A stretch of 64,000 bases of DNA, from contig NZ_CP020562.1 in NCBI RefSeq assembly GCF_002082565.1, positions 3,844,001 to 3,908,000 on the forward strand, read 5' to 3'. This DNA comes from Halomonas sp. GT. Its GTDB lineage: Bacteria; Pseudomonadota; Gammaproteobacteria; Pseudomonadales; Halomonadaceae. The position numbers were made by a program, and so were the translations under genes. The notes beneath the pieces are model-generated. The model was not told the DNA's origin and did no database searches. It saw nothing but the letters and a program-made list of their open reading frames with translations. Each line of letters starts with the position of its first letter. Positions within the stretch are counted from its first letter, which is position 1. Below are positions 18,400 to 27,421 of the stretch, one piece after another.

Positions 18400-18831
18400 A
18401 TGACCCCACCCAAACGATTAAGAAGCCTGCTGCTGAGAGTCCGTGACTCCATCCCAAACGAGGAGTTCTGCGGAGTTGGAGTTGTTGTAACGTCAGATTT
18501 AGAGCGTCTGCCTATTGTTTCACTTTGTACTGATGCAAATATTCCTGCCCAACAGGATCTTGCCGAGCAGATTGCCGAATGCAGCTTATACAGCCAGCTT
18601 TGTCATGATGGATTCCAAATCGTTTCTGGACAGTGGCAGTTGATAAAGCGAAATCAGTATTTCGCACCTTTTCCCGCTGCAGAATGTCGAGAGCTTATTG
18701 GTAATGTAAACGTAGGTTCTCGGTACATGGCAGCTAGATTAGGGTCGCTAATCGAGGGAGTTGTGTGCACCGGCCTTCTGAGCGAAAGAGACGGAATCTT
18801 GGTTTTTGAAGGTGGTCTGCCCGTTGATTAA
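18400..18831 (+). CDS. Small diadenylate-cyclase (DAC/DisA_N) fold protein, candidate signal synthase
   Basis: 143 residues with no membrane segment. The order of elements follows the DAC domain of CdaA/DisA. There is a strand CGVGVVV (24-30), a helical stretch, HDGFQIV (69-75) where DAC enzymes have HDGAVII, a strand ending in FAPFP where they have a similar Leu/Pro segment, and VGSRYMAA (105-112) where they have GTRHRAA. A final strand pair, SERDGILVFEGG, follows. Asp70-Gly71 and Arg108 are kept, but the third residue of DGA and the last two of RHR differ, so activity or product may differ. AAGGA precedes ATG. The gene overlaps a Cap15-like effector. The call is by eye. Confidence 0.62.
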   Translation: MTPPKRLRSLLLRVRDSIPNEEFCGVGVVVTSDLERLPIVSLCTDANIPAQQDLAEQIAECSLYSQLCHDGFQIVSGQWQLIKRNQYFAPFPAAECRELIGNVNVGSRYMAARLGSLIEGVVCTGLLSERDGILVFEGGLPVD

Positions 18832-19411
18832 TCTACTACCAATAACACAGTTAATCGCTTGGATAGCCGGTCTTTACGCGGCTATTGTGGTGCTAATTTC
18901 CTTACTGATTGGAGCATCTGGGGTCGCATCATTTGAAACAGCTTTAAAAGGCGTGGCCATTCTGAATCTAGTACTGCTCGGCATAGCAATAGGTGGGTGG
19001 AGGACAGTGTGGCGGTGTATTCCTAAGCTAAACGGCTGGGTCTTCCCCGATCTCAACGGTAAGTGGACGGTTGATATTCATTGGAACTGGGGTAACAAAT
19101 CTGGCGAGAAGACTGCGACTGCATTCATCAAACAGAGTCTTTTGAAGGTAAGTATCGAACTGTCTTCGGACGAATCAGAGTCTGAGACATTGATGGTCAC
19201 TCCCCATAAAGATGCCCAATCTTCGCGTCCTGGCTTGTATTACATCTACAGAAACGTGAGCACTGCTGGTGCGGCAAAGAAGCAGGATCCTCACATAGGG
19301 GCAGCAATTCTCAAGGTCAGCCAAGAATCACATGACGTGCTTCATGGAAATTATTTCACCGACAGGTCAACAAATGGTCAGTACACTATGCGCCGTGCCG
19401 GCGAAATCTAA
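18824..19411 (+). CDS. Second Cap15-like 2TM/beta-strand-rich membrane effector
   Basis: About 195 residues. Two hydrophobic segments (about 8-31 and 42-58) are followed by a soluble strand-rich part starting FPDLNGKWTVDIHWNW (74-89). The G-K-W after a short linker matches the G-T-W of the first Cap15 protein, and the layout is the same, but the rest is strongly diverged. The start is likely TTG 18824, inside the end of the DAC-like gene with GGTGG upstream; TTG 18806 is an alternative. The overlap shows it is made together with the DAC-like protein, so it is probably that protein's effector. There is no CD-NTase in this unit. Confidence 0.72.
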   Translation: MINLLPITQLIAWIAGLYAAIVVLISLLIGASGVASFETALKGVAILNLVLLGIAIGGWRTVWRCIPKLNGWVFPDLNGKWTVDIHWNWGNKSGEKTATAFIKQSLLKVSIELSSDESESETLMVTPHKDAQSSRPGLYYIYRNVSTAGAAKKQDPHIGAAILKVSQESHDVLHGNYFTDRSTNGQYTMRRAGEI

Positions 19412-20140
19412 CAAATCGATGCAGGTGATGTTTGACGCGCCACCTAATTTTGCTGAAGCAAAAACGAGTGACGCCTCACACACCTGAGTCCAGGTGCTAT
19501 CACAGTGACGCCTAATAGGCCGCTTTTGGCCGAAATCGGAATGCTCGTGTACTAATCCCTTCGCTCCTATTCAGATGCTTAGCGTTGTTGCAACATTGTG
19601 TAAACTGTAAGAAAAAAGATCGCTTCCTGGTCATTAGACACCTCGCTTATGGTGGTGATATTACCATCTACCTTGTTTCCGGAATTAGTGAACCACTACA
19701 GCGGAAGGGCATTCTGCATCCTACCTAAGATTTCGGCGCTGTTAAAAAAAGATTTGATGTATTTTAGTTATCAATAGTCTTTGGCTACTGCTCGTACCTG
19801 AACGTCCGCTTCATGGACGGATGAGGGAATTTGATCTAAGCTATATAAAAACTAATTTTAATGAGAATGCAAGGTGTTTATGCTGGTGAAGACGAAGATA
19901 CTTCTATTTTTCCTTCAGATATCATGGTGAATTTAGCACTTTAAATTTAGTTTTATCCGCTATTAAACATAAGAAAAAATTATCAATTTTTTCGCGAATT
20001 GTAAATTCGATCATTAGTTGTTTTGGAGTTACTCTAATATATATATAGTTAAGACTAACTCTTCTGGCTTAGCCAATAAATCCCTAACCATATCAGCTTC
20101 AGCTGAATTAAACCTAGTTAGAAAATATGGGGAAAATAAA
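19412..20140. other. AT-rich gap with no supported gene
   Basis: About 730 bp. The first part resembles the island genes in composition, and from about 19740 it turns strongly AT-rich. Only very short frames are present, such as 27 codons from ATG 19861 (MRMQGVYAGEDED). A frame from TTG 20018 joins the next gene. No repeats, RNA gene or mobile-element ends were recognised. It may hold the decayed start of another gene. Confidence 0.4.
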
Positions 20141-21310
20141 ATGCTAGTCTTAGATGAGACATATACGGGGGCCCTTTTTAGCCAGGCTGCAAAAGATGGA
20201 TTCATTAAGCATGCCATCCATGAAGGTTCTTTGCACAAGGATCCAACGACTTCCATATTGCTAAAAAAAGGCCTAAGCCCTATAGTGAGGCAAGATGTCT
20301 TATGGGACTTACTGCTTTTTCACCCCGCCATATGCTTTCCATTCGATAATTTTAATGTGGATGCATTAGTGACGGAGGGGTTGATAAGAGATCAATTGTC
20401 ACTTGAAGAACAGTCTGAGTACACAAAGGTAATTGATAATAGTCCAGAATCTATCCTTCTATTTGAAAAGCTTATTTTAGGAGACTTGAAGGATCAAGGC
20501 CTAAAAGCTATAAGTCAGGCTGATATTAAAAAATATATTAACGGCGCCAAAAAGTATAATTTTCCAAGACTGTATTCCGATGGAATATTATATTGGAACC
20601 ATTCAAGTTATGAGGAGTTATTAAATTTTTATCGTTCAGGTTTTTCTGGGTTGGAATTAAATTTACCTGGTTCGACAACCGACACAACGATTTCAGGTGA
20701 TGATTTTTCAGATTGTTTGCTTGCCCAATTAACAAAAGAGAAATTTAATTTTTATAAAGAAAATGAACAACTCCTCAAACAGGTAAAAGCAATTAGGGAT
20801 TCGGCATGTAAATGGTTCATGATGACTGGCGCTGCAAATAAATATAATGCCGTACTAAAGATAAAAACACCAAAGATAAAACTAATCGAAAAAACTCCAT
20901 ATCCAGTGCAGACAACTTCTGCAACAAGTGCTGTAGTTAAAATATGGCTTTCTGAAGTAGAAGTCCTCCCAAAGTTAACAAAAATAGAAGATGTGCTTAG
21001 GCTTAGAGAGGATAAGTCAATAGAAAACTTTAAAAGCTCAATACTGGAGTGGGCTGATGCCATAAGTTGTGGACATGAAAAAGCGGAAAAGAACCTACGT
21101 TCTTATATAAAGACTGCAAACAAAGAGTTAATAAAAATTAAGAAAATTCAAAAAGTTGCAGGTTGGGCTACACTTATATCTCTGCCAATCGAATTTGCTT
21201 TGTTAATGAATGGTAGTCCTACTATTCCAACATCACCGATCGGATTTGGGCTTTACGTCTATGAAAAAACCCAGCACAAAAAATACGACTGGATTATGTT
21301 TGGAAGATAA
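20141..21310 (+). CDS. Unrecognised AT-rich protein gene at island edge
   Basis: 389 residues from ATG 20141, which has GGGG about six bases upstream; the frame is open back to TTG 20018. No family is recognised. The protein is rich in Lys, Glu, Ile and Asn and largely helical in appearance. A Lys-rich stretch (KELIKIKKIQKV) precedes one possible membrane segment (GWATLISLPIEFALLM) near the C-terminus. Codon use is far more AT-rich than any neighbour, pointing to separate acquisition. By location a defence or mobile-element function is possible, but nothing in the sequence proves it. Confidence 0.6.
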   Translation: MLVLDETYTGALFSQAAKDGFIKHAIHEGSLHKDPTTSILLKKGLSPIVRQDVLWDLLLFHPAICFPFDNFNVDALVTEGLIRDQLSLEEQSEYTKVIDNSPESILLFEKLILGDLKDQGLKAISQADIKKYINGAKKYNFPRLYSDGILYWNHSSYEELLNFYRSGFSGLELNLPGSTTDTTISGDDFSDCLLAQLTKEKFNFYKENEQLLKQVKAIRDSACKWFMMTGAANKYNAVLKIKTPKIKLIEKTPYPVQTTSATSAVVKIWLSEVEVLPKLTKIEDVLRLREDKSIENFKSSILEWADAISCGHEKAEKNLRSYIKTANKELIKIKKIQKVAGWATLISLPIEFALLMNGSPTIPTSPIGFGLYVYEKTQHKKYDWIMFGR

Positions 21311-21777
21311 TGGTTCGCGATTCCTACTAAAAAAACTTTATACGCTGTGTTTCTAAAAACCTTCAAAGCGCAGCGTTATATCATACCTTGCTGAATGACA
21401 GCCCCTGGCCGATAACAAGCAAAACGAAAAAGGGTCTGCGATGTCTCACAGACCCTTTTTCGTTAATTCTGGCGCGTCTGGCAGTGTCTTACTGCATTTC
21501 TCATTTTCTTAAATCACAGGTTTTCGTAAGCGTGATCTGATGAAAATCGAGGGGGCACGCCCCGGTGCCCTCTTCTGTGCTTTTCGATAGAACCTGTGTC
21601 AGTTAATCGCCAAGCTATGTATCAACCTTAGAATAATTAGCTACTCTAATAACAGAAGCTGTAGCCATGTTCCCTACTGGACAGGAGCCTGCAGCCATGC
21701 GCAGATGATGGCTATTAAAGACAGCTCACTCTTATATCCATGATTACACTACATCATTGAAAGAGATAAATAGCGCT
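21311..21777. other. Gap with duplicated tRNA-end/terminator sequence
   Basis: About 470 bp without a gene. It holds the tRNA-associated repeat at 21425-21476. It also holds a GC-rich hairpin near 21550-21573, in which GAGGGGGCAC and GGTGCCCTC face each other. Composition returns to the chromosomal average across this gap, so the island probably ends here. Confidence 0.5.
21425..21476 (-). repeat. Copy of tRNA-Arg 3' end plus terminator (left copy)
   Basis: A palindrome (AAAAAGGGTCTG and its complement, 21427-21460) is followed by TGGCGCG at 21470-21476. The same order, with a few changes, occurs at 22249-22299, where it is the real terminator and 3' end of the tRNA-Arg gene. Beyond TGGCGCG the left copy diverges quickly from the tRNA. 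It is either an attachment-site duplication or the rest of a lost second tRNA copy. Confidence 0.65.
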
Positions 21778-22167
21778 ATGCAACGTCTATACATCCACCT
21801 CCCCCTACTCGCTACTCTACTGGCTAGCACTGTCGCTTACGGTAACAAAACATCGCTCTCGTATGAGGCATGCATGCAGCAAGCCTATAGCACTCTCGAT
21901 ATGGTCACCTGCATTTCAAACGAATATGAGCGTCAGGATCAGAGACTCAATGAAAACTACCAGCAGCTTCGTAGTCAGTTGAGCAGCGAACGGCGCGACC
22001 AGTTGCTTACCGCCCAACGCGCATGGATTACATACAAGGAAGTCAACTGCGACTTCTATGCCGATCCAGAAGGGGGAACGCTAGCCCGCATCAATGCCAA
22101 CTCATGCTTACTCAACGAAACCACTAAACGCGCGGATGAGCTGAAAAACCTGATGCAGCCCTACTAA
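21778..22167 (+). CDS. LprI-like (DUF1311) secreted or lipoprotein-type protein
   Basis: 129 residues with an N-terminal signal peptide (to about Ala-Tyr-Gly 23). The mature part shows the Cys pattern and the QLLTAQRAWITYKEVNCDFY stretch typical of the lysozyme-inhibitor LprI N-terminal family. Four Cys residues could form two disulfides. The role may be lysozyme inhibition or envelope binding, known only for some members. ATG 21778 is chosen over TTG 21757 because it gives a clean signal peptide. The gene sits alone between the two copies of the tRNA-end repeat. Confidence 0.75.
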   Translation: MQRLYIHLPLLATLLASTVAYGNKTSLSYEACMQQAYSTLDMVTCISNEYERQDQRLNENYQQLRSQLSSERRDQLLTAQRAWITYKEVNCDFYADPEGGTLARINANSCLLNETTKRADELKNLMQPY

Positions 22168-22248
22168 GTCAGATTTGAGATCAGGATTATCAAGGCTTCC
22201 CCAATCTGGCTACTATGCATCCACCGGAGGAATGAACTTAGCGCGCAT

Positions 22249-22285
22249 AAAAAAGGGCCTGCGATATCTCGCAGACCCTTTTTCG
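22249..22285 (-). terminator. Terminator of tRNA-Arg
   Basis: An A-rich/T-rich palindrome around CTGCGATATCTCGCAG lies directly after the 3' end of the tRNA gene on the minus strand. Its near-copy is at 21425-21462. Confidence 0.75.
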
Positions 22286-22292
22286 TGCATTT

Positions 22293-22369
22293 TGGCGCGC
22301 CCGGTAGGAATTGAACCTACGACCTTCGGCTTCGGAGGCCGACACTCTATCCAACTGAGCTACGGGCGC
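22293..22369 (-). tRNA. tRNA-Arg (anticodon CCG)
   Basis: The minus strand folds as a standard 77-nt tRNA. The acceptor stem GCGCCCG pairs with CGGGCGC, the D-arm is GCTC...GAGT, and the anticodon stem TCGGC/GCCGA encloses loop CTCCGAA with anticodon CCG. The T-arm is GTAGG TTCAATT CCTAC, and an encoded CCA follows the discriminator G. The anticodon reads CGG, so it carries arginine. It lies at the right side of the accessory island, and such tRNA ends are common integration sites. Confidence 0.97.
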
Positions 22370-22512
22370 TTTGGGTGCGTATCGTACCCGCGTGGACGCG
22401 CTGTGTCCAGCGAGTCAGGGGTTTTACAGGCGCTTTGATTGACCGTTTTCGTTTCTCTAGTGCATGCTTTGAAAGCACTTCCTATCCTTAGTGAAACTGG
22501 GAACACACTATA

Positions 22513-23511
22513 ATGAAAACTTTTGCACGTAACACGCTGGCACTGGGCATTTCACTGGCGCTGGTAAGCGCCGCGAATGCCGCTGATTTTGCTGATATGG
22601 ACCCCGTTACCCTGCGTTTGGCCCACGTGGTCAACGAGCAGGATGGTTTCCATATCGCCGCGACCAAGTTTGAAGAACTGGTGGAAGAACGCACCGATGG
22701 CAAGGTCAACATCGAGATCTACCCCAATGCCTCGCTGGGCGACGAGCGCACGCTACTGGAAGGCATGCAGATCGGCACCGTGGATATGGGGCTGATTACC
22801 AACGGCCCGGTGGCCAACTTTGTGGAAGAGATGGCAGTGTTTGAACTGCCGTTCCTATTTCCTTCACCAGAAGCCGCTTATGGCGTGCTCGATGGCCCGA
22901 TCGGCCAGGAACTGCTTGATAAGCTGTCTGACGTGAACCTGAAAGGCCTGGCCTACGCAGAGCGCGGCTTCCGCAACCTAACCAACAGCGAACGCGCGGT
23001 GAATTCACCGGAAGACCTGGATGGCCTGCGTATTCGTGTGATGGAAAACCCGGTGTACACCGACACCTTCCGCGAGCTGGGCGCCAACGCGATTCCCATG
23101 GCGTGGACAGAAGCACTGACCGCCATGCAACAGGGCACCATCGATGGACAGGAAAATCCGGTGAACGTGATCCATTCGTTCAAGCTGGATGAAACCCAGA
23201 ACTACATGACCCTTTCCCGCCATACGTACGCCCCGGCCATTTTTGTAATGGGCATGCCCGTTTGGAACCAACTGCCTGAACAGGCACAAACCGTACTGAA
23301 AGAAGCCGCCCAGGAAGCCGCTGAGCATGAGCGCCAAGTGAACGCCGATATGGAAGCCGACCAATTGGCGGCGCTGCGCGAAGCCGGTATGGAAATCAAC
23401 GAAACGCCGGATATGGAAGCCTTCCAAGCCGCCGTGGCGCCTGTATATGAGAAGTACGGCGAGCAGTTTGGTGACTACCTGCCACGCATTCGGGAGGCGC
23501 TGAATCAGTGA
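22513..23511 (+). CDS. dctP: TRAP transporter DctP-type solute-binding protein
   Basis: 332 residues. The signal peptide ends near AANA-ADF (residue 24). The mature part starts with LRLAHVVNEQDGFH and contains the family's GLAYAERGFRNLTNS and GLRIRVMENPVY segments; the Arg in the latter contacts the carboxylate of ligands in known DctP proteins. It is the periplasmic receptor of the three-gene TRAP operon dctPQM, with each stop overlapping the next start. The substrate is probably an organic acid or sugar acid and is not determined from the sequence. Confidence 0.93.
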   Translation: MKTFARNTLALGISLALVSAANAADFADMDPVTLRLAHVVNEQDGFHIAATKFEELVEERTDGKVNIEIYPNASLGDERTLLEGMQIGTVDMGLITNGPVANFVEEMAVFELPFLFPSPEAAYGVLDGPIGQELLDKLSDVNLKGLAYAERGFRNLTNSERAVNSPEDLDGLRIRVMENPVYTDTFRELGANAIPMAWTEALTAMQQGTIDGQENPVNVIHSFKLDETQNYMTLSRHTYAPAIFVMGMPVWNQLPEQAQTVLKEAAQEAAEHERQVNADMEADQLAALREAGMEINETPDMEAFQAAVAPVYEKYGEQFGDYLPRIREALNQ

Positions 23512-24035
23512 TGGCCTTTGCACAGCCTCTTTTGACGCTGCTGCAACGTAGTGAACGCGGGCTGGATGCCATCATCCAGCCCGTGGTCTTTGCGGGCATG
23601 GCAGCATTAATTGGCGTGATTACTCTGCAGATTGTGTCGCGGGTGCTATTCAGCGCCGTCGGCTGGACGGAAGAGGTCGCGCGCTTTCTGCTGGTGTGGA
23701 TCACGTTTTTAGCCAGCACATTAGCCTTCCAACGCGGGCGGCATATCGCCGTGACCTTTGCCGTGGATGCGCTTCCCCTGCCCTTGCGCAAACTGGCGCG
23801 CTTGGCTGCACTGGCGGTGGTGCTGGCGTTTATGATCGCGCTAATCATGATTGGCTACCGCTATATGCAGGTGCAGAGCTTTCAAAAATCCGCCTCACTG
23901 CGGCTTTCGATGACCTACATCTACGCAGTCATCCCACTTTCTGCCGCCATTATGGCGTGGTACGCCCTGGTGGATATGATTGACGTGTTGGTGAACGGTG
24001 AACCGACAGTCGCCGCGCCGGAGGAGCCACTATGA
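23508..24035 (+). CDS. dctQ: TRAP transporter small permease (DctQ type)
   Basis: 175 residues with four hydrophobic segments, and the WTEEVARFLLVWITFLAS stretch (about residues 55-72) that marks the small TRAP subunit. It overlaps dctP by four bases (ATGA) and dctM by four bases. The C-terminal tail is short and acidic. Confidence 0.92.
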   Translation: MMAFAQPLLTLLQRSERGLDAIIQPVVFAGMAALIGVITLQIVSRVLFSAVGWTEEVARFLLVWITFLASTLAFQRGRHIAVTFAVDALPLPLRKLARLAALAVVLAFMIALIMIGYRYMQVQSFQKSASLRLSMTYIYAVIPLSAAIMAWYALVDMIDVLVNGEPTVAAPEEPL

Positions 24036-25294
24036 CGCTGGTGCTGTTTGGGCTGTTCTTCCTGTTTATGCTGTTGGGCGTGCCGATTGCGTTTGCGATT
24101 GGGGCAAGCACGCTTTATGCGCTGTACCAGTCGGGCGTGCCACTAATGGTGGTCACCCAGCAGATGTTCCAGGGCATTAACTCGTTTGCCTTGGTCGCGA
24201 TCCCGATGTTTATTCTGGCCGGCGATTTAATGGCCCAGGGTAAGGTCAGCGAGCGGTTGGTGAGCTTTGCTGATTCGTTAGTCGGCTTTATGCGCGGCGG
24301 GCTTTCGGTGGTGTCAGTAATGGCAGGCATGTTCTTCGCGGCTATCTCCGGCTCTGGTGCAGCCACCACTGCCGCGGTGGGTTCAAGCCTGGTGCCAGAG
24401 CTTAAGCGTAAAGGCTACGACCCTGCCTCAGCGGCGAGCTTAATTGCTGCCAGCGGCACGATTGGCGTTGTAATCCCCCCTTCGGTGCCGATGATTATCT
24501 ACGCGGTGATTGCTCAGCAGTCGGTATCAAAGCTGTTTTTGAACGGCTTTTTACCGGGGCTGGCAATGGGGCTGGGGCTCATGGCCATTGCCATCACTCA
24601 AGCCTATAAGCGTCAATACCCCAAAGGCACACCGCTGTCGCTGCCAACCATATGGCGCACACTGAAAGCGGCTAGCTGGGGGCTGATGACGCCGGTGATT
24701 ATTTTGGGCGGTATCTTTTCGGGTATTTTCACGCCGTCGGAAGCGGCGGTGGTAGCAGTCAACTACGCGCTGCTGGTGTCGCTGTTTGTGTATCGGGATT
24801 TAACCCTACCCCAGGTGTATAAGCTGCTGATTCGCTCGGCGATGACCACCGCAGTGATTATGCTGGTGATTGCCATGTCAGCAGTACTCAGCTGGACGCT
24901 TTCAAGCTGGCAGGTACCCGGCGCGATTGCCCAGGCGGTGCTGTCGCTTTCCACCAATCCCTACGTGATTATGCTGCTGGTCGTGGCCGTGATTCTGCTA
25001 ACGGGGGTATTTATAGAGACCGCTAGCGCTTTGATTATTCTTACCCCGGTGCTGCTGCCGCTGGTACTGCAGTTGGGCATCGACCCTATCCACTTTGGTT
25101 TGATTATTGTGGTGGGGCTGTCGATTGGCATGATTACCCCGCCAGTGGCAATCAACCTTTATGTGGCTTCGTCAGTCACTCAGCTACCGCTGGAGCGCAT
25201 CACTCAGGCGATTATCCCGTATCTGTTAGGGTTGATTGGCGTGCTGCTATTGGTGGTTTACGTACCGATCCTGCTGGGCTGGTCGGGTAGTTAG
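24032..25294 (+). CDS. dctM: TRAP transporter large permease (DctM type)
   Basis: 420 residues, about twelve membrane segments. The conserved AAISGSGAATTAAVG near residues 105-120 and GTIGVVIPPSVPMIIYA near 147-163 are typical of the large TRAP subunit, which moves solute together with sodium. It is the last gene of dctPQM and is followed by a hairpin terminator. Confidence 0.94.
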   Translation: MTLVLFGLFFLFMLLGVPIAFAIGASTLYALYQSGVPLMVVTQQMFQGINSFALVAIPMFILAGDLMAQGKVSERLVSFADSLVGFMRGGLSVVSVMAGMFFAAISGSGAATTAAVGSSLVPELKRKGYDPASAASLIAASGTIGVVIPPSVPMIIYAVIAQQSVSKLFLNGFLPGLAMGLGLMAIAITQAYKRQYPKGTPLSLPTIWRTLKAASWGLMTPVIILGGIFSGIFTPSEAAVVAVNYALLVSLFVYRDLTLPQVYKLLIRSAMTTAVIMLVIAMSAVLSWTLSSWQVPGAIAQAVLSLSTNPYVIMLLVVAVILLTGVFIETASALIILTPVLLPLVLQLGIDPIHFGLIIVVGLSIGMITPPVAINLYVASSVTQLPLERITQAIIPYLLGLIGVLLLVVYVPILLGWSGS

Positions 25295-25333
25295 CAAGCC
25301 GTTAATACTGAGCTGAAATGCGTTGATATGAAC

Positions 25334-25364
25334 AAGGGGCTTGCCATGTGGCAGCCCCTTTTTT
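25334..25364 (+). terminator. Rho-independent terminator after dctPQM
   Basis: AAGGGGCTTGCC pairs with GGCAGCCCCTT (one bulged T) and is followed by a run of six T residues. It lies 40 bp after the dctM stop. Confidence 0.8.
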
Positions 25365-25438
25365 CTATTTCACCTGTTGGCTACTGCTGGCTTTTTAACA
25401 ACGTGTGTTTTCAGCCAGCAGTGAGCATAACGTAAGGC

Positions 25439-27232
25439 TTAGAACTCTTCCCAATCGTCGTCGCCTGCTTTAACAGGGGCTTGCTTAGAAGAGAGCGCGG
25501 GGCGCTTGAGTTCCTGGCGTGTACTTGGCGCACCAGAAGGCAGTGCCTGACGCGGTTGATTTAACGCCGGCCGTGTCGATGAAGTTTGTGGCTCATCGTC
25601 GCCAAGCACGAAGGTGTTGATCAGCTCATTAAGGTGCTCAGCGTGACGGCGCATATTGGCCGCTGCCGTGGTGGATTCCTGTACCATGGCGGCGTTTTGC
25701 TGGGTCATGGTATCCATTTCCGCAACAGCTGTATTGATCTGGCCAATACCGCTGCTTTGCTCCTTGGCGCCAGCCGTAATCTCACCGATCACATCGGTCA
25801 CCTTCGAGACACTTTCAACAATGTCATGCATCGTCGCACCCGCCTTACGCACTAGCTCGGCACCGGTGTGGGTGTGCTTAACAGAGCTATCAATCAGCGT
25901 GCGGATCTCTTTCGACGCGTTACTAGAGCGGCTAGCCAGTGTGCGTACTTCTTGCGCGACGACCGCAAAGCCACGGCCATGTTCCCCCGCCCGTGCGGCT
26001 TCCACCGAGGCATTAAGTGCCAGAATATTGGTCTGGAAAGCGATGGCATCAATCATGGTGATGATTTCGCTGATACGCGTCGCCGAGTCGTTGATATCGT
26101 GCATCGTCCGCTCGACCTGTCCCATGGCTTCTTCACCATGGTGGGCTACTTCAGCAGTAGACTGCACCAGCTGATTGGCCTGCTGGGCATTATCTGCACT
26201 GTGATTCACGGTCGAGGTGATTTCTTCCATGGAAGCCGAGGTTTCTTGCAGATTGGCTGCGGCCTGCTCGGTACGGGTAGCCAGTTCCTCGGAGCTATGG
26301 GAAATTTCTCCCGCTGAGTGATAAACACTCATTGTGCTACGGCGCACATCACGCAAGGTTTCCTGCATGCGCTCAACAAAGGCGTTGAACTGAACCGCTA
26401 GGTTGCCAACCTCGTCATTACTTTCTACCGCTAGGCGGCGGGTCAGGTCGCCACGGCCTTGGGCGATATCGTGCATAGCGCTGGCGGTGCGTTTAATCGG
26501 CCCTACAGTGCGGCGGACAAAGCCAAACGCGAGCAGTGCCACTGCAACTAATAAGACAGCCCCCAACAAAATAGCGAACAGGATAGACTGGCGTAGATCC
26601 GCGTTAGCGGCCGCCTCAAGTTCAGCAACCACTGCATCAACATCGGTGACGTAAACCCCAGCACCGATCATCCAGCCCCACTTTTCTAAACTCTCTACAT
26701 ACGAGTGTTTCGGCTCAATTTCACGGGTGCTTGGGTATTCCCATAAGTAGCTATGAAAACCGCCACCGTTCTTGGCAACCTGAAGAATATCGCGAATAAG
26801 GTAATTTCCGTCTGGGGTTCGTACGTCCATCATGTTGGTACCTTCACGCTCTGGCGCAGGGGCCGTCACGACATTGTTACCATCGAAGTCGTAGATAAAA
26901 ACGTAGTTATTACCTTCAAAGCGCATAGCGCGCACGATCTCTGCTACCTGCTGTTTGGCTTCCTCATCATTGGCACCTGCTTGCTCATAAATAGGGGAAA
27001 TGGCGGTCGTTGCCACTTGAACAATGTCGCGCACTGCATGGCGGCGCTCTTCAATCAGCACCTCACGCTGATTCGCCAGCGTCTCGCGGGTGTTTTGAAT
27101 GCGCTCATAGGCGTTAAACGCGACTAACCCTGCGGTCACTATGAAAAGCGGCAGTAGGACAAGCGTCAGCACTTTAGCCTGTAAGCTTAGGCTTCTTTTT
27201 GGCGGAGTCGAAGAAGAAGGAGGAGTAGCCAT
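25439..27232 (-). CDS. Methyl-accepting chemotaxis protein with Cache sensor
   Basis: 597 residues. A membrane segment near residues 17-37 is followed by a periplasmic single-Cache-type domain ([13 protein letters not shown] and [14 protein letters not shown]), a second membrane segment near 210-235 and a HAMP domain. The long helical signalling domain has the hairpin tip [20 protein letters not shown]. The C-terminus ends DDWEEF, a pentapeptide like NWETF that tethers CheR/CheB for methylation. It senses a small ligand, often a carboxylate for this sensor type, and steers flagellar motility. The gene is monocistronic and converges with dctPQM. Confidence 0.94.
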   Translation of the reverse strand: MATPPSSSTPPKRSLSLQAKVLTLVLLPLFIVTAGLVAFNAYERIQNTRETLANQREVLIEERRHAVRDIVQVATTAISPIYEQAGANDEEAKQQVAEIVRAMRFEGNNYVFIYDFDGNNVVTAPAPEREGTNMMDVRTPDGNYLIRDILQVAKNGGGFHSYLWEYPSTREIEPKHSYVESLEKWGWMIGAGVYVTDVDAVVAELEAAANADLRQSILFAILLGAVLLVAVALLAFGFVRRTVGPIKRTASAMHDIAQGRGDLTRRLAVESNDEVGNLAVQFNAFVERMQETLRDVRRSTMSVYHSAGEISHSSEELATRTEQAAANLQETSASMEEITSTVNHSADNAQQANQLVQSTAEVAHHGEEAMGQVERTMHDINDSATRISEIITMIDAIAFQTNILALNASVEAARAGEHGRGFAVVAQEVRTLASRSSNASKEIRTLIDSSVKHTHTGAELVRKAGATMHDIVESVSKVTDVIGEITAGAKEQSSGIGQINTAVAEMDTMTQQNAAMVQESTTAAANMRRHAEHLNELINTFVLGDDEPQTSSTRPALNQPRQALPSGAPSTRQELKRPALSSKQAPVKAGDDDWEEF

Positions 27233-27421
27233 AAAGTGTTTCTCAGTAGGTCATCGGAAGAATTTTTAATAGTTTTATGCATTTTTTATCGACCTAACCT
27301 GTGTCAACTTTAACCACTTCGCGTATTTTTTTGTTTATGAACAGCAAATTAACGCTCAAAATTGAGCTTTCATAACCTGCGTTAAGGTTATCTTTAGCCT
27401 ATCCAGTCACTGTAGGGGTGT

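Noticed and set aside
19861..19944. 27-codon frame (MRMQGVYAGEDED...) and a frame-shifted continuation towards 20038
   Set aside because: It is too short, in AT-rich sequence, and no ribosome-binding site or family match supports it.
11572..22292. Search for integrase, transposase, CRISPR array, retron or toxin-antitoxin genes in the island
   Set aside because: None was found; the island boundaries are inferred only from composition, the BCCT remnant and the tRNA-end repeat.
22175..22438. 87-codon + strand frame with PVGIEPTTFGFGGRHS
   Set aside because: It runs antisense through the tRNA-Arg gene; this peptide is a well-known artefact of reading tRNA genes.
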